DNA from: Chitinophagaceae bacterium
Lineage (GTDB): Bacteria > Bacteroidota > Bacteroidia > Chitinophagales > Chitinophagaceae
Length of the DNA: 34,942 nt
Reading direction: 5' to 3'
NCBI GenBank assembly: GCA_947372235.1
Contig: CANBSW010000031.1
Span: 1-34,942, forward strand
Shown: one piece after another, positions 33,078-34,942 of the stretch
How positions within the stretch are numbered: position 1 is the stretch's first letter
Layout of the letters: each line of letters begins with the position of its first letter
The notes under the pieces: model-generated
What the model was told of the DNA's origin: nothing
The model's database searches: none
Seen by the model: only the letters and a program-made list of their open reading frames with translations
Translations under genes and position numbers: made by a program

Positions 33078-34942
33078 ATGAAAAAAAGCATTTTACGTAT
33101 ACTGGCAGCCCTTATTTCGACATTTATTGTACATACTGGTTTTAGCCAGCTGATGGATTCAACCATGGCCATGTATGCAGAGCAGGCTCCTATTGAAAAA
33201 ATGCATATCCATTTCGACAGGACTATTTATAATAAGGAAGAAACCGTTTTTTATAAAATTTACATTCTTTCAAGCGGAGAATTAAGTCAGCTTAGCAAGA
33301 ATGTATATGTTGAATGGTATGACACTACCGGTAAGATCATCAAACAAACAGTGGCCCCGCTATACCAGTCAACAGCCAAAGGTTCGTTTGAAATTCCGGT
33401 TGATTATAAAGGCAATTTTATCCATGTAAAAGCCTATACCCGATGGATGCTGAATGATGACCCCGCTTTTGCCTATGAAAAGGAATTGACCATCAATACC
33501 GGCAATACTTCTTCCGTTACCAAACCCACGGTTTTTAAAACAAAGCTGGAAACTTTTCCGGAAGGGGGATTTTTGGTTCAGGGATTGAATACACGTATAG
33601 CTTTTAAAACCACCAATCAATTTGGCACACCGGTTTTTATCAAAGCATTTTTGATGAACGATAAAAATAAAGTGTTAGACACTTTGAAAGTCATGCACGA
33701 TGGTATGGGAAGTTTTTTTCTCAAGCCCATTGCACAGGAAAATTATAAGATCAACTGGACCGATGAGAACGGAAAAACAGGCAGTACGCCAATTGTGGTC
33801 ACTAAAACAGAGGGAACCCGTTTATCGGTAAAAACCACAAACGACAAAGCTTTATTTCAGGTAGAAAGAACCAATAATGTGCCGGATAGTTTCAAAAAAA
33901 TGAAATTACTGATACACATGAACCAAAACCTTTTTTATACCATCAGCCTGAATGCTACTGAAAAAACTTTATTGAATGCAGAGATCCCCATTGATGAGAT
34001 GCCAACAGGTATTCTTCAGTTTTCTTTATTCAGTTCAGACTGGATACCGATAGCAGAAAGAATTGTATTCATCAATAACCGTTTGCATGAATTCAATGCA
34101 AAACTCACTCCCGGTATAGTTAGTCTTGATAAAAGAGGAAAAAATGTTTTTGAGATCTATGTAACAGATACAGCATTCACCAATATGTCGCTTTCCATTA
34201 CTGACGCGAATGTGATTGCACCCGATCCGAATACGATCTATTCTGATATGCTGTTAAGCAGTGATATTAAAGGAAAAGTATACAATCCGGGCTATTACCT
34301 TAGCAGCGATGCAGACAGTGTTACCGCCAATCTTGATCTGGTAATGTTAACCAATGGATGGCGCAGATTTGACTGGGATAAGATCAAAGCAGGTGTTAAA
34401 CCCGTATTACAATACCCGAAAGAAACAAGTTTCATGAAGATTGGAGGAAAGGTATTTGGCATGAAATCAATCACTTCTGCCAGTACTGCACCGGTTTTAT
34501 TGAATATGATCATTGTTGGTAAAGACAGCAGTAAAAACTTTGCATTCCTCCCTGTTCAGAAAGATGGAAGCTTTGAACAGAAAGGAATGTATTTCTACGA
34601 TACTGCTAAAATATTTTACAGCTTTAACGGTAATCAGAAATTAACCGATATAACGCAGGTACAGTTTGATAATGGTTTATTACGATACACTCCAAAGAAC
34701 ATTCAATATACAGATACTTACAGAGCCGTTAAACTGAGTGACAGTTTAGCGAAAGCAAAAATGAATTTTTTTCTGAATGAACAGGAATTGTTAAAAAAAC
34801 AAATGGCATCAACCACATTACAGGAAGTGATCGTTAAAACCAGAACAAAAAGTAAAGAGCAGATATTGGAAGAAAAATATACCTCAGGCCTTTTTTCGGG
34901 TGGAGATGGGTATTCTTTTGATCTGTCGGATGATATGTCAAG
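33078..34942 (+). CDS. Exported MG2-like / TonB-plug-like outer-membrane protein (3' part missing)
   Basis: The 621 visible codons start at ATG 33078 with a signal peptide (MKKSILRILAALISTFIVHTGFS). The mature N-terminus (PIEKMHIHFDRTIYNKEETV, then FYKIYIL and VYVEWYDTTGKII) has the pattern of macroglobulin MG2 domains. Several beta-sandwich segments follow (LETFPEGGFLVQGLNTRIAF near 160, LTNGWRRFDWDKI near 427). Near 580 the sequence STTLQEVIVKTRTKSK resembles the start of a TonB-dependent receptor plug, which would follow beyond the right edge. Bacteroidota encode many such proteins next to the outer membrane; the ligand is unknown. It is divergent from the polyketide operon, with 263 bp between the two. 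Confidence 0.85.
   Translation, partial: MKKSILRILAALISTFIVHTGFSQLMDSTMAMYAEQAPIEKMHIHFDRTIYNKEETVFYKIYILSSGELSQLSKNVYVEWYDTTGKIIKQTVAPLYQSTAKGSFEIPVDYKGNFIHVKAYTRWMLNDDPAFAYEKELTINTGNTSSVTKPTVFKTKLETFPEGGFLVQGLNTRIAFKTTNQFGTPVFIKAFLMNDKNKVLDTLKVMHDGMGSFFLKPIAQENYKINWTDENGKTGSTPIVVTKTEGTRLSVKTTNDKALFQVERTNNVPDSFKKMKLLIHMNQNLFYTISLNATEKTLLNAEIPIDEMPTGILQFSLFSSDWIPIAERIVFINNRLHEFNAKLTPGIVSLDKRGKNVFEIYVTDTAFTNMSLSITDANVIAPDPNTIYSDMLLSSDIKGKVYNPGYYLSSDADSVTANLDLVMLTNGWRRFDWDKIKAGVKPVLQYPKETSFMKIGGKVFGMKSITSASTAPVLLNMIIVGKDSSKNFAFLPVQKDGSFEQKGMYFYDTAKIFYSFNGNQKLTDITQVQFDNGLLRYTPKNIQYTDTYRAVKLSDSLAKAKMNFFLNEQELLKKQMASTTLQEVIVKTRTKSKEQILEEKYTSGLFSGGDGYSFDLSDDMS

Overview
The window (about 39-40% GC by eye) looks like chromosome of a Bacteroidota bacterium, most likely family Chitinophagaceae. 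The reasons are an 11-gene complex I operon of Bacteroidota type, a beta-galactosidase-like GH2 enzyme, a planctomycete-type cytochrome/DUF1501 gene set often seen in Chitinophagaceae, a SusC/TonB-plug-like protein with MG2-like N-terminal region, almost no Shine-Dalgarno sequences, and nearly every gene on the minus strand. The family assignment is inference from gene content. No tRNA, rRNA, CRISPR array or intact insertion sequence was seen.

Layout. (1) 1-9335: a GH2 glycosidase (cut by the left edge), a DUF2231/cytochrome c/LRR membrane protein, a Tat-exported NHL propeller protein, a Tat-exported DUF1501 protein, a lipoprotein with two haem motifs and DUF1549/DUF1553 regions, and a cyclophilin lipoprotein. 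(2) 9487-11646: a DoxX-like membrane protein, a response regulator fused to a histidine-kinase-like module whose phosphoacceptor His is a Gln, and a Pro/Ala-rich protein behind nuoN. (3) 11658-21722: nuoABCDHIJKLMN, complete except that nuoE, nuoF and nuoG are absent at their usual place between nuoD and nuoH, where only a decayed repeat lies. (4) 22059-26363: a 1434-residue hybrid kinase (GAF, five PAS, HisKA, HATPase, two receivers, HPt). (5) 26736-28354: a small orphan, a DinB-like protein and an SDR that closely resembles dihydropteridine reductase. (6) 28485-32814: a tightly coupled five-gene operon, UbiA prenyltransferase, type III polyketide synthase, methyltransferase, FAD oxidoreductase and YceI-like lipid binder, which reads as a pathway for a prenylated or alkylated phenolic/quinone lipid. 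(7) 33078-end: a plus-strand exported MG2/TonB-plug-like protein, cut by the right edge.

The most unusual feature is spread over the window. At least eleven gaps between genes hold short elements made of a 7-10 base word repeated in tandem (exactly 8 bp in many, 7 bp in one), usually facing an inverted copy so that a long hairpin forms. The word differs from element to element (CGCAAAGG, CACAGAG, CGCAGAG, CACAGATT, GCACAAAT, GTGAGTC), yet within the better preserved elements the two arms still match each other. None lies inside a gene, and two interrupt the nuo operon on either side of nuoH.
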